From positions 22,025,129-22,089,128 of the forward strand of contig OZ022242.1 of assembly GCA_963978895.1 (NCBI GenBank): a stretch of DNA of 64,000 nt, written 5' to 3'. The notes beneath the pieces were generated by a model that worked only from the letters and a program-made list of their open reading frames with translations, was not told the DNA's origin and searched no databases. This DNA is from Erpobdella octoculata. Taxonomy: Eukaryota; Annelida; Clitellata; Hirudinida; Erpobdellidae. Of this stretch, positions 34,501-42,529 are shown one piece after another (position 1 is the stretch's first letter; every line of letters starts with the position of its first letter). A program made the position numbers and the translations under genes.

Positions 34501-35789
34501 TTAATTTTGAAACCCGGACCTGAACCTGAAATTTTGAAAATCGAAAACCCGAACCCAATATTTGAAAAGTTGAAAACCTGAACCTGAACCCGGTTTTTGG
34601 AAAAATGAAAACCCAAACCCGAAAATTTAAACACCCGAACCCGAAAAGTCCAACAACCAACGCATCAAATCTAATAACCATCGTATGGGACCTAACAACC
34701 AACGCATCGGACTGAATCCACGCGTGTAAGACATCAGACCCAATAACCAACGCATCAAATCTAATAACCATCGTATGGGACCTAACAACCAACGCATCGG
34801 ACTGAATCCACGCGTGTAAGACATCAGGCCCAATAACCAACGCATCAAATCTAATAACCAGCGTATGGGACCTAACAACCAATGCATCGGACTGAATCCA
34901 CGCGTGTAAGACGTCAGACCCAATAACCAACGCATCGGACTTAATCCATGCGTGTAAGACATCACACTTTATACCCAACACAACGGACCCATTGTTCAAC
35001 GCGTGTAAGACATCGGACTTAATACCCAGCTCATGTAAGACATCGGACCTGTTACGCAAGGAAAACTAAATGAATAAGGCTTATTACACAACACAGTAGG
35101 GTCCTAGATGTGTGTTGAATAATAGTTTCTGCGTGTGAATGATAATAGGTCTGATAAAAGGAATATTATGTAATAAGAGTCGACCCTTGGGCTCGATCCG
35201 ATGTGTCTGGTGCGTCCGATGCAGTGTTTAGCTATACCCATGTTATGTTTAATTTAAAATTAGGAGGCGGAGCTTTAATTGGCATTTGTTGTTGGAGGTA
35301 GACGGGTAGAGCCGTTATAACTATTACCCAGCCGGCGGTCGAAGCAATAAGCGGTAAAAGTGCTGTTGTCCCGTCGGTTTTGCCAAAATGATTGATTCTT
35401 CGATTAATTAATAAAGATGTACATATTTTCTAAAGGGTTAGCGTTTGGGTTAGGGCTAGGGTTAGAGTTTAATTTTAGACTTGTTTTACTTTTTTAGGTA
35501 GACATATGGTACCGCCGGCACAGTAGCAATTTAATTTAACCGATTGCAACCACGACGAACCGCCGGGGCAATAGGAGCGACAGGTAGATCCTGCAGGTTT
35601 ACCGATTTCAACATCCTAGTTTACAAAAACAAATTATAAACCATTATTAAAACAAAAAAAATAATATAAAACTACTACTACATCAACGTCAAAGTTGAGC
35701 TCTGAAGCATCACAAATTTTTATCCAGACGGAATACTTTCTAAGCTTAGAAGAACTTCGGCTTCTCCTTGATAAATTGCTATTAGGCAT
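18972..35789 (-). CDS. NF2: Merlin (neurofibromin 2), 13 exons, C-terminus missing
   Basis: FERM-family linker between membrane proteins and cortical actin that acts upstream of Hippo signalling. Exons in coding order: 35789-35682, 32591-32463, 32283-32077, 31915-31764, 31657-31582, 31440-31306, 31192-31118, 30517-30404, 30252-30109, 26956-26825, 26355-26270, 22216-22111, 19093-18972. They join in frame into about 528 codons. Exon 1 starts [11 protein letters not shown] and contains [16 protein letters not shown] (merlin TFTVRIVTMDAEMEF). The FERM domain (about 19-310) shows [36 protein letters not shown] and [16 protein letters not shown] coiled coil follows (about 310-490) with [16 protein letters not shown] and [20 protein letters not shown], which favours merlin over ezrin/radixin/moesin. 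Intron 3 has a GC donor. The exon 1 donor is one of three in-phase GTA/GTT sites. The last exon ends EIEKD in phase 2; the final ~70 residues were not located. Confidence 0.95.
19290..19870 (+). mobile_element. L2-like retrotransposon, 3' fragment
   Basis: Plus-strand broken frames give [30 protein letters not shown] and [20 protein letters not shown] followed by [12 protein letters not shown]. This matches the tail of L2-group proteins (HK.LHG.AP.YL ... WN.LP ... FK..LKT.LF). It lies in the merlin intron between the last two exons found. Confidence 0.6.
20033..22094. repeat. 28-bp minisatellite split by a hAT
   Basis: A 28-bp unit containing TTTACAATAAAAACTAATAC is repeated about four times at 20033-20153 and about eight to nine times at 21854-22094. 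The gap is the hAT at 20154-21853. The right part ends about 16 bp from the donor site of the merlin exon at 22111-22216. Confidence 0.9.
20154..21853 (-). mobile_element. hAT transposon with BED-finger remnant
   Basis: Termini TAAGCTTCTGCGTCCCG (from 20154) and, in reverse complement, TAAGCATCTGCGTCCCG (ending 21853) differ at one position. The flanks ATGTTTAT (20146-20153) and ATGTTTAC (21854-21861) form an 8-bp target duplication with one difference, and ATGTTTAC is part of the surrounding 28-bp repeat. Both subterminal regions carry GATACGATACG-type repeats. On the minus strand near 20790-20930 a frame reads [20 protein letters not shown] and then [10 protein letters not shown], the start of a BED zinc finger (W.YF...C..C). 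The rest of the transposase is gone, so this is a deletion derivative. Confidence 0.85.
22217..22600. other. Merlin intron, no gene
   Basis: AT-rich intron sequence. At 22520-22565 a dyad around ATTATCGGTATCGGCCGATAA is visible (short inverted repeat), without further support for a function. Confidence 0.4.
22601..22843 (+). mobile_element. Helitron 5' fragment in tandem with the composite Helitron
   Basis: After an (AT)n run the sequence reads ATGAATGTTTGTATGTATGT, then TTTATGCATTGCTACACC and CGTAATGAAATTTTCACACA, and ends with GAGCGGAGCGGAGCGGGTGA. It repeats nearly the same 5' region that starts again at 22844. It has no 3' end of its own, so it is a truncated copy or a tandem duplication of the Helitron 5' end. 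Confidence 0.75.
22844..24032 (+). mobile_element. Composite non-autonomous Helitron, copy 1
   Basis: It starts TCTATATATATAAAAATGAA after an A (22843) and ends with the stem-forming CCCGGGCAACGCCGGGT followed by AACCCCGCTAG and a T (24033). TC at the 5' end, CTAG at the 3' end, a hairpin just before it, and insertion between A and T are Helitron hallmarks. Inside, a second short Helitron-type unit lies in reverse orientation (its CTAG end at 23124-23127). The next 5' module begins GTCTTAGCAAATCTATTTTG (23474). No Rep/helicase coding is present, so it is non-autonomous. A 2.5-kb sister copy lies inverted at 45382-47896. Confidence 0.9.
23235..23800. repeat. 18-bp CG-rich minisatellites inside the Helitron
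   Basis: Two arrays of the unit GCGACCGGGAACGGGAAA or close variants are present: in reverse orientation at about 23235-23330 and forward at about 23636-23815. Because 18 is a multiple of three and few stops occur, several frames stay open on both strands (e.g. [18 protein letters not shown]), but these are not genes. The same arrays recur at 45600-45790 and 47340-47500. Confidence 0.9.
24489..25991 (+). mobile_element. hAT transposon (ZBED-like), in a microsatellite
   Basis: Termini TAGAGGTGTGCACGG (24489) and, in reverse complement, TAGAGGTGTGCGCGG (ending 25991) form a terminal inverted repeat. The 8-bp flanks GTATGTAT (24481-24488 and 25992-25999) match perfectly, although in a (GTAT)n array chance matches are possible. 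Just inside each end are GGGGATGGGGA/CCGCGGGGATGG-type subterminal repeats. The body has a BED finger and a hAT dimerisation domain. A long (AT)n tract lies at 25685-25746. Confidence 0.92.
24880..25650 (+). pseudogene. ZBED-like hAT transposase, core deleted
   Basis: The N-terminal part, in a shifted frame, reads [20 protein letters not shown] then GLSTHIDFC, a BED-type finger (C..C...H....C/H). The C-terminal part (about 25425-25650) reads [20 protein letters not shown], then [20 protein letters not shown] and [16 protein letters not shown], the hAT dimerisation domain. The catalytic core between them is missing, so this is an internally deleted, non-autonomous copy. Confidence 0.85.
26357..26824. 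other. Merlin intron, no gene
   Basis: AT-rich intron with a loose three-fold repeat of GATCTTGATG...AATATATTTATA (26400-26590). Nothing else seen. Confidence 0.5.
26960..27584. other. Unidentified segment in merlin intron
   Basis: Several overlapping open frames of 60-80 codons occur on both strands at 27111-27556, which is unusual for this AT-rich intron and suggests the remains of a coding transposon. I could not assign a family. Confidence 0.3.
27587..27766. mobile_element. Possible Tigger/pogo-type MITE
   Basis: CAGTGGAAACTCGCTTATGC at the left and, in reverse complement, CAGTAACACCTCATTCATAT at the right form an imperfect terminal inverted repeat (about 14 of 23 positions). TA dinucleotides flank both ends (27585-27586, 27767-27768), as expected for pogo/Tigger elements. 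The internal GGTCGCATAAGCGA repeats the terminal motif in inverse. Confidence 0.5.
27807..28328 (+). mobile_element. Non-autonomous Helitron
   Basis: It begins TCTATACATACATATATATA after A (27806) and ends CCCGGGGACACCCCTAG before T (28329). The 5' region contains the shared CTTTATGCATTGCTACACC and GTAATGAAATTTTCACACAA blocks, followed by a degenerate GAGCGGGAACGGGAAAGCGA-type array (28020-28270). The 3' hairpin is partly eroded (CCCGGGGACACCCC instead of CCCGGGCAACGCCGGG). Confidence 0.8.
28331..28407. repeat. (AT)n microsatellite
   Basis: About 76 bp of uninterrupted TA repeats. Similar tracts occur at 25685-25746, 27820-27872, 28508-28538 and 58368-58436. Confidence 0.95.
28408..28505 (-). 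mobile_element. tRNA-like SINE fragment
   Basis: On the minus strand the segment reads TGGCGCAGATGG (28490-28479), which fits the RNA polymerase III A box. It is followed 61 bp downstream by GGTTCGAGTC (28429-28420), which fits the B box. The spacing is longer than in most tRNAs and no acceptor-stem pairing is visible, so a tRNA-derived SINE head is more likely than a functional tRNA. Both ends are lost in (AT)n tracts. Confidence 0.45.
28541..28920 (-). mobile_element. Retroelement-like fragment with ~92-bp tandem duplication
   Basis: The minus strand reads [35 protein letters not shown] and [14 protein letters not shown]. The last block recurs at 29325-29395 (plus strand) and, more diverged, at 57800-57845. 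A ~92-bp unit containing CAGCTGACTGGCCAGTTTCG is duplicated in tandem (28660-28748, 28752-28840). I suspect the N-terminal region of a Penelope-like element, but this rests on a short motif only. Confidence 0.4.
28960..29400 (+). other. Unidentified coding-like segment ending in a WATKFNETC block
   Basis: An acidic minus-strand frame (29083-29310) overlaps a plus-strand frame; neither is recognised. At 29325-29395 the plus strand encodes [20 protein letters not shown], similar to 28541-28600 on the other strand, and is cut off by a Helitron at about 29401. Confidence 0.35.
29401..29828 (+). mobile_element. Non-autonomous Helitron
   Basis: The 5' region starts in (AT)n and carries CTTTATGCATTGCTACACC and GTAATGAAATTTTTACACAA. 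The middle is a degenerate GAGCGGGAAAAAG-type array. The 3' end reads CCTGGTCAACGCCAGGTACC, then CCACTAG (to 29828) before T. The hairpin is preserved by compensating change (CCTGG/CCAGG instead of CCCGG/CCGGG). The exact 5' TC was not found. Confidence 0.75.
30843..31051. mobile_element. Possible hAT-type MITE in merlin intron
   Basis: The right side, read on the minus strand, starts CAGTGTTGTGGAAGTTACTT and is followed by repeated TAACTGTAACTAGTTAC-like words, a pattern seen in short hAT-derived elements. The left side has AGTGTTAGGAAATACC. No clear 8-bp target duplication was found. Confidence 0.4.
32592..32984. other. Merlin intron 1, no gene
   Basis: AT-rich intron sequence just upstream of merlin exon 2. 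Nothing recognised. Confidence 0.5.
32985..34650 (+). mobile_element. Chimeric Helitron fragments in merlin intron 1
   Basis: The first part (32990-33190: AAATCTATTTAACGTTTTAT, then GAGCGAGATTGGGAAAGTGA-like) resembles the module beginning GTCTTAGCAAATC in the composite Helitron. From about 33190 to 34490 the sequence matches, in the sense orientation, the Helitron at 45945-47229. It has the same repeated GGTTTCCAGGACCTCAAATG, TGGGGTGGAAAATAGGG and CTCAAAAACTG units, then the GGCCAGGCC-rich section and GGTTCAAACTCTCTAA near the 3' end. It contains a CCAAATTTCAGCTCGATCGG block and a (GACA)n run (33700-33720). The 3' terminal hairpin and CTAG are lost; AACCCGAACC-type low-complexity repeats follow (34480-34650). 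Confidence 0.65.
34651..35050. repeat. 90-bp minisatellite
   Basis: A 90-bp unit containing CCAACGCATCAAATCTAATA and CCACGCGTGTAAGACATC is repeated about 3.5 times (unit starts near 34661, 34751, 34841), with a shorter degenerate continuation to 35050. Period 90 keeps frames open on the minus strand ([15 protein letters not shown]...), which explains a 247-codon open frame there. It is not a gene. Confidence 0.9.
35051..35681. other. Merlin intron 1, start; telomere-like GGGTTAGGG motif
   Basis: No gene seen. At 35435-35470 the sequence GGGTTAGGGCTAGGGTTAGA is a short degenerate (TTAGGG)n motif, too short to be more than chance or a relic. Confidence 0.4.
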
Positions 35790-36109
35790 AACTTTTTAGC
35801 TACAACAATGCACCAATTACAACACAAAACGCTTTCACAAGTTTCTTTCCGAAAACCCCCCTAGAATCTTCGCATTCCATCGTTACATTGCCGACATTTG
35901 ATTACAACTAAATGTGGATGAGATTGTGAAAGAGTATAAATAGCAAGCCTGCAATTCTTACCAAAGCAAAACTTTCTGTTACACCAACATAACAATCATA
36001 ACATTTTGTAAAATACTATTTAAATAATAAAACAACAATAAGACAATACATACATTGAAAATCACAAAAAAGACAGAACAAAAAAAACAATAAAAATTAA
36101 ATAGTCATT
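35790..36109 (-). other. Sequence upstream of the merlin start
   Basis: This stretch should hold the merlin 5' UTR and promoter, but no core promoter element or upstream exon could be recognised. The CR1-like element begins immediately beyond it. Confidence 0.4.
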
Positions 36110-37028
36110 ATGATAGCGTGTATGATTGATGAAGAGGTGCTGCATCAGGCCCCTCTGTGCTGACGAGTCATACTGCAGTCAAAGTAAAGCTAGTTGATCT
36201 TTGAAGGCATTCACCGAACATGCGTCCACTGCTTCCTGCGTCAAGGAGTTCCAGCTGAAAGCTACTCGATTTGTGAAAAAGTGTTTTCGCTTTTCACATC
36301 CTTTTATTCTTTGTGGTAAAAGAAGGCAGTTGTGACCTCTCAAACAATAGGATCTGTTAGTTTGCCATGTGGGATGTTTTTACAATACAAAAAAATCCAC
36401 TTCATCAATATAAGCCAGTATTTTGTATTGTTTGATCAAATCGCCTCTAACCCTACGTTCTTCAAGCGTGGTAATTCCAAGCTTCTGTAGTCTTTCTAAG
36501 TATGGTAAATGTTTGATTGTTGTAATTATTTTTGTAACTCTGTGCTGGACCTTTTCGAGAGTATCAATGTCCCGGCTTAGATGAGGAGACCAAACTTGAA
36601 CTGCATATTTGAGGTGTGGTCGAATGTAGGCCTGGTATAATGTTTTCCAAAGATGGAGACTACGACTTCGGAACAATTTTTTAAGTCTACCAAGAGTTCT
36701 ATTAGCCAAGGCAGCCGCTGCATTCACTTGAGACCTTGCTTTGAGATCATCCGATACTAGAACACCAAGATCTCGTTCGACTGTCGTTACTTCTAATTTT
36801 TTTCTATTTTCATCTGGGTCTAACATAGAATAAATAAATTTTGATTTCTGGTTGGTTCGTCCAACGTGCATAACTTTGCATTTGTCAATGTTGAATGGCA
36901 TCAACAATTTGTGTGACCACTGGACTGCCTCATCTATATCGTTTTGGAGTCTGATACAGTCTTCCACAGATTTGATAATTCCAATGATTTTACTATCATC
37001 TCCAAAAAGCTTGATGTGTTGAGATAAC

Positions 37029-39348
37029 CAGTGGCGTAGCCAGGTTTTAGCACCAGGGGGAGCGGTGAGCACATATAAAAGGCCCACTTACCAAAATAAA
37101 GAATTTCAATTAAGAATTCATACGTATCAATTGTTACAAGAATACCCTTTGCCTCAGCCAACTGTTTAGCAGTGCAGTTTTTTATCTCACCATCCACGAT
37201 TCTTGGCAGGGCAACTATTAGTGCTGGTAAATTCTGCAAGACTGCATCTAGTGCTGACTTCCTGGATGCCCATCTAGTATCGCAAAGTCTTTTTAGAGTC
37301 AGCGCAAAAGATTCTATACAATTGCAATGTTCTTCTTTTAATATTGAAAGACGGGGTAAACTGCTAGAAAAAAATGCATAGATACTTTCTAGAGTTCCAA
37401 AAAACAACTGAGTTTGAACATTTGAGGTTACTGAGTCAATTAGAATTAAATTTAAATTATGTGCACAACAGTGCGTAAAGAGCGCATTGGGGGCAATCTC
37501 CCTAACCCTTGCTTGGAGACCCGATATTTCACCCGACATTGTGCTAGCTCCATCGTATGACTGGCCATAACACATAGTTATTGGCAAACCCAAATTTTTT
37601 ATTGCTAAAACAAGAACGTTGAAAAAATCTTCAGCACTTGCTCCAGGTAATTCACTGAATTGTATAAATCGTTCCACTGCATCACCATTTGCTGTTACAT
37701 ATCTCAAAGATAAAGAAAATTGATCAATTCTGCTGATATCAATAGTAGAGTCAACAATGACTGCAAAGTACTTAGCCACTTTGATTTCATCTACTATTTT
37801 TGACCGAATCTGAGATGATATGGATTGTATGAGATCATTTTGTATGTCAGGACTTAGATATGTGTCATTTCGATCACTCAGTAGTAAATGTTGTTCTAAC
37901 ACTAAATCATTTTTAGCCAACAGTTTAATGAGTTCCAAAAAGTTGCCCTCATTTGTCTCAGGCGAACCTAAACCTTGATACTCGCGATGGCCGCGGAACG
38001 CCAATCCCTGTTTTCCTAAAAATAAAACAGCGTCTATGATACGTTTTAAAATCTTCTTATTTTTTTCTATTTCTTTTTTTTCTGCTGTTAGAAGACCAGT
38101 CAAAACAGTTCTATCGTTAAACAAACGAAATTTTGTAAAGAAAAGTTCTTTCACTGCTTTTTTGTGACTTTCACTACTTTCATGTTTTTCAATTTTGTTC
38201 GTACCTTTAGCAAAGTTCTTGCAACCAATTTTTTGATCACTCCAAGTATCCGAACGATAAGCAAAAAGCCAACAAGCAAAACAAATCATATTATTACCTC
38301 TTGGTGAGTAAACCAGCCAGTGTCTATCAAACTCACGATCACTTATCACTTGTTTTTTTTATACCAATTAGCACTGAAATGACGTCCGTTTTCATCTTTT
38401 GGGAAATTGTCATATTTATCTTTAAGACCCGGCTGGCAAGGGCCTAACTCAAGTAAAGCACGTACTAGCTCAGGTGTTACAGGTTTTCACAAAACAGGTG
38501 CGGATCTGTTGGGTATTCCATATTTGTGTCAATGATTGCACGAAGTCTTACACTTACTGTGTCATCTTCGTCCTCCATACGTGAGTCTGGTGGAGTGATC
38601 AGGTCTTCTGCCGATTCAAACTCCATTTCCTGGGCAGTCGCAGCAGGAGCCATGGTGTTATCACGTTCTAGATTCATCGAGAGTTCTTGCTCTGGTGCAG
38701 CAGACGTCGTGGATGTGTTGAATGAAAAATATGCATCCAATTTCGTATATTTCGAAAACTCTTTTTCACGATCTGCAACTTCTTTCTTCTTCTTTTTGTT
38801 TCATCCAGACGGACAGTGTTTTTTCCATGGTTTATCAGTTTATCAGTTTATTAAACAATAAACTATGGTTATTCTATTAAACAGTTTTTTAAACCGTTTT
38901 TTCATCGAAATCTATAATAGTGCTATATGGAAGTTTGCTGCAAAGTTTTAGCCCAGCGACCTGAAGATGTTGCACTATTATACTAATACAGAGCTCCGAT
39001 GCTTAAATATAATTTTGGCCTATTTAATGTAATCCCAGTGCAGCTGTCTAGCCTAGAGCCTACGGTTGCATGCATGCATGACATCAGCATCTGATCTGAG
39101 ATTGCTGTTGAGTAACACAAGACTGTAGAGTCACACAATACAGTCATGTATGATAGAAAATCTGTTACTGCTTATTTGCTGATAATTAATCAACATACCC
39201 GGTTGGGATTTTAACAGATTTTTGACAGCCCTAAATTTAATAAAATATTTATTTTAATTCTTTAGAAGGCCAAAAAGGCCCCACTTTTTGGAAAATGGTC
39301 TCAGGGGGAGCGACCGCTCCCCCTGCTCCCCCCCTAGCTACGCCACTG
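37029..39348 (-). mobile_element. hAT transposon, ZMYM1-like (copy 2)
   Basis: Both ends carry the same CAGTGGCGTAGC terminus (left from 37029; right, in reverse complement, ending 39348). The flanks GAGATAAC at 37021-37028 and 39349-39356 are a perfect 8-bp target duplication. Removing the element and one flank restores the reading frame of the surrounding reverse transcriptase. The coding sequence on the minus strand lacks the last part of the transposase. Confidence 0.97.
37085..38740 (-). pseudogene. ZMYM1-like hAT transposase, C-terminus deleted
   Basis: The N-terminal frame (38740-38477) is acidic and ends PTDPHLFCEN. After a frameshift it continues PVTPELVRALLELGPCQPGL and DNFPKDENGRHFSANWYKK. 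A second shift in an A-run near 38350 leads into the main frame. That frame shows the TTF-type zinc finger (DRHWLVYSPRGNNMICFACW ... KHESSESHKKA), GLAFRGHRE, NEGNFLELIKLLAKND, YFAVIVDSTIDISRIDQFSL with the first catalytic Asp, YGQSYDGASTMSGEISGLQA and HCCAHNLNLILIDS. It stops near LKRLCDTRWASRKSALDAVL and EFLIEILYFG at the terminus, so the hAT dimerisation domain is absent. Confidence 0.9.
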
Positions 39349-39930
39349 GAGATAACTTGTCAGGAAGGTCATTTATATAAAGCAAAAACAATAGAGGCCC
39401 AAGTACTGAACCTTGCGGTACCCCACTCGTAATCTTTTTCCATCCTGAAGTACAACTGTCGATCTGAGCTCTCTGCTGGCGATTGGTTAACCAAGATTCA
39501 ATCCATTTGTAAAGAGAGCCCTGTATACCGTACTCTCTCAGTTTGTGCAATAAACACCGATGTGGGACTTTGTCAAAAGCTTTCGCAAAATCTGTGTAGA
39601 CAACATCCACAGAAACACCAAGATGAACACTTTCTGTCAGAATGTCGCGGGCTTCCAGTAAGTTGCTTACGCATCCTTTTTTTCTTACAAATCCGTGTTG
39701 ACTTTTAGTTATTAGGTTATTCATAGTGCAGAAAGACATGATTTGTTCGTGAATAAACTTTTCGCATACTTTGCAAAGTAGGGAAGTTAATGATACTGGC
39801 CTATAGTTTCCTGCCTTTATTTTGCTACCTTTTTTAAAAATGGGCGTAACATTAGCTAGTTTCCATAGGTCTGGTACCATGCCTGTGGTAATAGACATTC
39901 TAAAGATGAGAGTGATAGGAATTGCAAGAT

Positions 39931-40200
39931 AATATATAATATTTGCGTTTAATGAGGTTGAAAGAGAGTATAAATTCTATAGACATTAAACAAGTTAAAA
40001 TTAAGCTAAAGACATATTTTTTTAATAAGTTTTTGATTAGGAAATGTTGATGAACTGCGCGCCTTTGCGAAAAATTCGTTTTTTTTAAAGGGCATGTTAT
40101 AAATGTTATTTTGAATTGTATTTTTATGGAGATTGAATAGGAACATACATATTTCTTATGTTCAAAAACGCAATTTTCTTACAACACAGCCATTAATTGA
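39931..40200 (+). mobile_element. Non-LTR retrotransposon 3' tail fragment (weak)
   Basis: A plus-strand string near 39960-40040 (INSIDIKQVKIKLKTYFFNK) resembles the final FK..LKTYFF block of non-LTR reverse transcriptase proteins. It is too short for a firm family call. Confidence 0.35.
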
Positions 40201-40423
40201 CATAAGCGTAGGAGACGGGGGCCGTTAAATTTTTTTGTTTCTCAATTTTTCGGGCAAGCGGAGGCCTCTCAACGTTGATAAAATGACGCATTTGCTGCTT
40301 TTCGCAAGCGAATAAATTATTAAACTCTTATTATCCTTAAATTTCTAGATCGAATGAAATGAAAGTGACTAAGCAGAGCTTATGAATTGAAATCACACAA
40401 CTCGACATGCTAAATTTTTCGGG

Positions 40424-41547
40424 CAAGGGATGCCTCTCAACCCTGAAAAAATAACGCAAATAAAAGTGACTAAGCGGAGCTTATGTAATAAAATCACACA
40501 ACTTGATATGCTCATTTTTTCGGGCAAGCGGATGCCTCTCAACCTTAAAAAAATAAAATCACAGAGAAAAACCAGGTGGTCATGCCGCTGGGAGACAGTT
40601 AAAGCAGTTGATAGTCAACTACCCAGAAACATTTCTACTCTACTGTTGTTGCTAAACGAAAGAGATGTTAAAACATATTCCGACAGCTCTGCGCTGCTTA
40701 ATGCAATTTGTGACTTTAACTTTGTTTTTGGTCTGAGTTTGCTTAAAATTATCTTATCAATGACTAGCAGCTTGTGCACCTACCTTCAGTCAAAAACCAT
40801 GGATGTCATCACAGCAAGGAAAACTTTGCTTGACTGCAGAAATGACAAATCTTTTAATGAGTTATTGGAGCGCACTCAGATTTTAAACAAGGAAATTAAT
40901 GAATGCATTTCAAACAGCCATTTAACTTTTAATGAGGCAAAAAAACCTCGGACAAACAAGCTATCTCAGCGACTACAGGCACTGGTGGCCGAAAAGAAGT
41001 GGTGGTGATCAACAGTTTCACTCTGAGCAAGACTATTACTGTGTTTCGCCTTATTACTCAAGTCTGGATATTGTGACTTCTGAACTGAAATCACGTTTCG
41101 AAAAAAAATGATCAAGATGTTCTCTGCGCACGAGGAGATGTTGTTCTTAGAACATATCCAGAACATTGACGTGGATCTTCTTAAAAGTGAACAAAAATTA
41201 TTTTAAAATTCATAGAGGAATCCAGCTCTGCTATAACGCTTGAAAAAGATTTCAAGAAATTTGAGTCTGCTGCAGATCTAGTTCAAACTATGTGGCGTTA
41301 TGACCTGAATAGTGTTTTTTCAAACATACTTGCTGTAATTCACGCAACTTCATATTCTGTAGAACGATTTTTCAGTGGACTCCGGAGGATGAAAACCTAT
41401 TTGCGTAGTACCATGGGGCAAGAGAGACTCAATATTCTTGCAATTATGAACATTGAACGTGTTGCTACAAATTCTGTACTTAAATTGCAGATGAATCAAA
41501 TAATAGACACTTTTGGCAAACGAAAGAAGAGAAACTCATTTTTTTAA
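40424..41547 (+). pseudogene. ZMYM1-like hAT transposase, C-terminal part
   Basis: A first frame (to 41008) holds RKTRWSCRWETVKAVDSQLP, which matches the LK(R)..TRW..R..A..A block, then FGLSLLKIILSMTSSLCTYL and TMDVITARKTLLDCRNDKSF. After frame breaks a second frame (41290-41547) gives SNILAVIHATSYSVERFFSG, LRRMKTYLRSTMGQERLNIL and AIMNIER, the hAT dimerisation end. At the 5' side a ~35-codon segment starting MPLNPEKITQIK is duplicated about 85 bp later (MPLNLKKIKSQ). No terminal repeats could be matched; CAGGCGCGGTCCTAGG (minus strand near 41715) may be the right terminus. Confidence 0.8.
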
Positions 41548-41719
41548 ATCAAAATTTTATATTGCCTTAGCCTTTTCACAATATTAATAAAAAATTTTTT
41601 AGCTTGTTATAATAAAGTGTGTACTTTTGGCTTAAAATCTATAAAAAAAATTTATAAAATAAGACTCCCAATCAACAATACATTTATCATCCCCCACCAG
41701 AAAATCCTAGGACCGCGCC

Positions 41720-42480
41720 TGCGACAATATATTTTTAACTGGCAATATAAGTTATACCGACAATATATTTTTATATGACAATATAAGTTGTGCCAACAAT
41801 ATAACTGACAATATAAGCCGTACCGACAATATATTTTTTATCGACAGCTTGTCGAAAAGTCCACCCCCACATCCCCCGTCCCGACGAGCCTGTGTGTGTG
41901 CGATCCTACAGCGTAGCCGACCGACATTATATCTTTAATGACCTTATACTTTTACAAAGAATATATTTTTAACTGACAATATAAGTTGTACCGACAATAT
42001 ATTTTTAACTGACAATATAAGTTGTACCGAAAAACCTATATTTTTACCTGACAATATAAGTTGTACCGACAATATATAATTTACCGACAATATATAATTT
42101 ACCGACAATATATAATTTACCGACAATATATAATTGACCGACAATATATAATTGACCGACAATATATAATTGACCGACAATATATAATTTACCGACAATA
42201 TATAATTTACCGACAATATATAATTTACCGACAATATATAATTTACCGACAATATATAATTTACCGACAATATATAATTTACCGACAATATATAATTTAC
42301 CGACAATATATAATTTACCGACAATATATAATTTACCGACAATATATAATTTACCGACAATATATAATTTACCGACAATATATAATTTACCGACAATATA
42401 TATTATAATTTACCGACAATATATATTATAATTTACCGACAATATATAATTTACCGACAATATATAATTTACCGACAGCG
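41720..42480. repeat. AT-rich tandem array, 18-bp unit
   Basis: From about 42067 to 42475 the unit ACAATATATAATTTACCG is repeated about 22 times; three neighbouring copies have GACCG instead of TACCG and two carry a short TATTA insertion. Degenerate longer repeats (CAATATATTTTTAACTGA, CAATATAAGTTGTACCGA) precede it at 41728-42066. The flanks GACAGCTTGTCGAAAAGTCC (41842) and GACAGCGTGTCGAATAGTGG (42474) resemble each other. Open frames here (SVNYILSVNYIL, YRQYIIYRQYI) are repeat artefacts. Confidence 0.95.
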
Positions 42481-42529
42481 TGTCGAATAGTGGGGGCAGT
42501 CCCGCAACTACGGGGGGCGATGGGGGAAA

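Larger units (their letters stand above)
36110..39930 (-). mobile_element. CR1-like non-LTR retrotransposon, split by a hAT
   Basis: On the minus strand 39930-39357 encodes the fingers and palm (VPDLWKLANVTPIFKKGSKI, KAGNYRPVSLTSLLCK, YTDFAKAFDKVPHR, SGVPQGSVLGPLLF, LYINDLPDKLS). After the hAT (37029-39348) it resumes at 37028 with QHIKLFGDDSKIIGII and runs through TTVERDLGVLVSDDLKARSQ, YQAYIRPHLKYAVQVWSPHL and RRVRGDLIKQYKILAYIDEV to a stop near 36380. The tail FFTNRVAFSWNSLTQEAVDA follows. The endonuclease is missing (5' truncated). The third catalytic block reads FGDD where FADD/YADD is usual. Confidence 0.9.

Noticed and set aside
35435..35470. Interstitial telomere repeat
   Set aside because: Only two to three degenerate TTAGGG-like units; not enough to separate from chance.
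18972..35789. Assignment to ezrin/radixin/moesin instead of merlin
   Set aside because: The [13 protein letters not shown] block, the coiled-coil blocks TEEEK...[12 protein letters not shown] and the LS.EIEK tail match merlin; no actin-binding ERM tail was found.
37085..38349. A host ZMYM1-like gene on the minus strand
   Set aside because: Bounded by identical termini and an 8-bp duplication, and truncated at the terminus.
41944..42408. Open frames SVNYILSVNYIL and YRQYIIYRQYI of 115-150 codons
   Set aside because: Pure products of the 18-bp AT-rich array; no start context or non-repetitive part.
42067..42475. Regularly spaced repeats reminiscent of a CRISPR array
   Set aside because: Repeats are directly adjacent with no unique spacers, in a eukaryotic genome.
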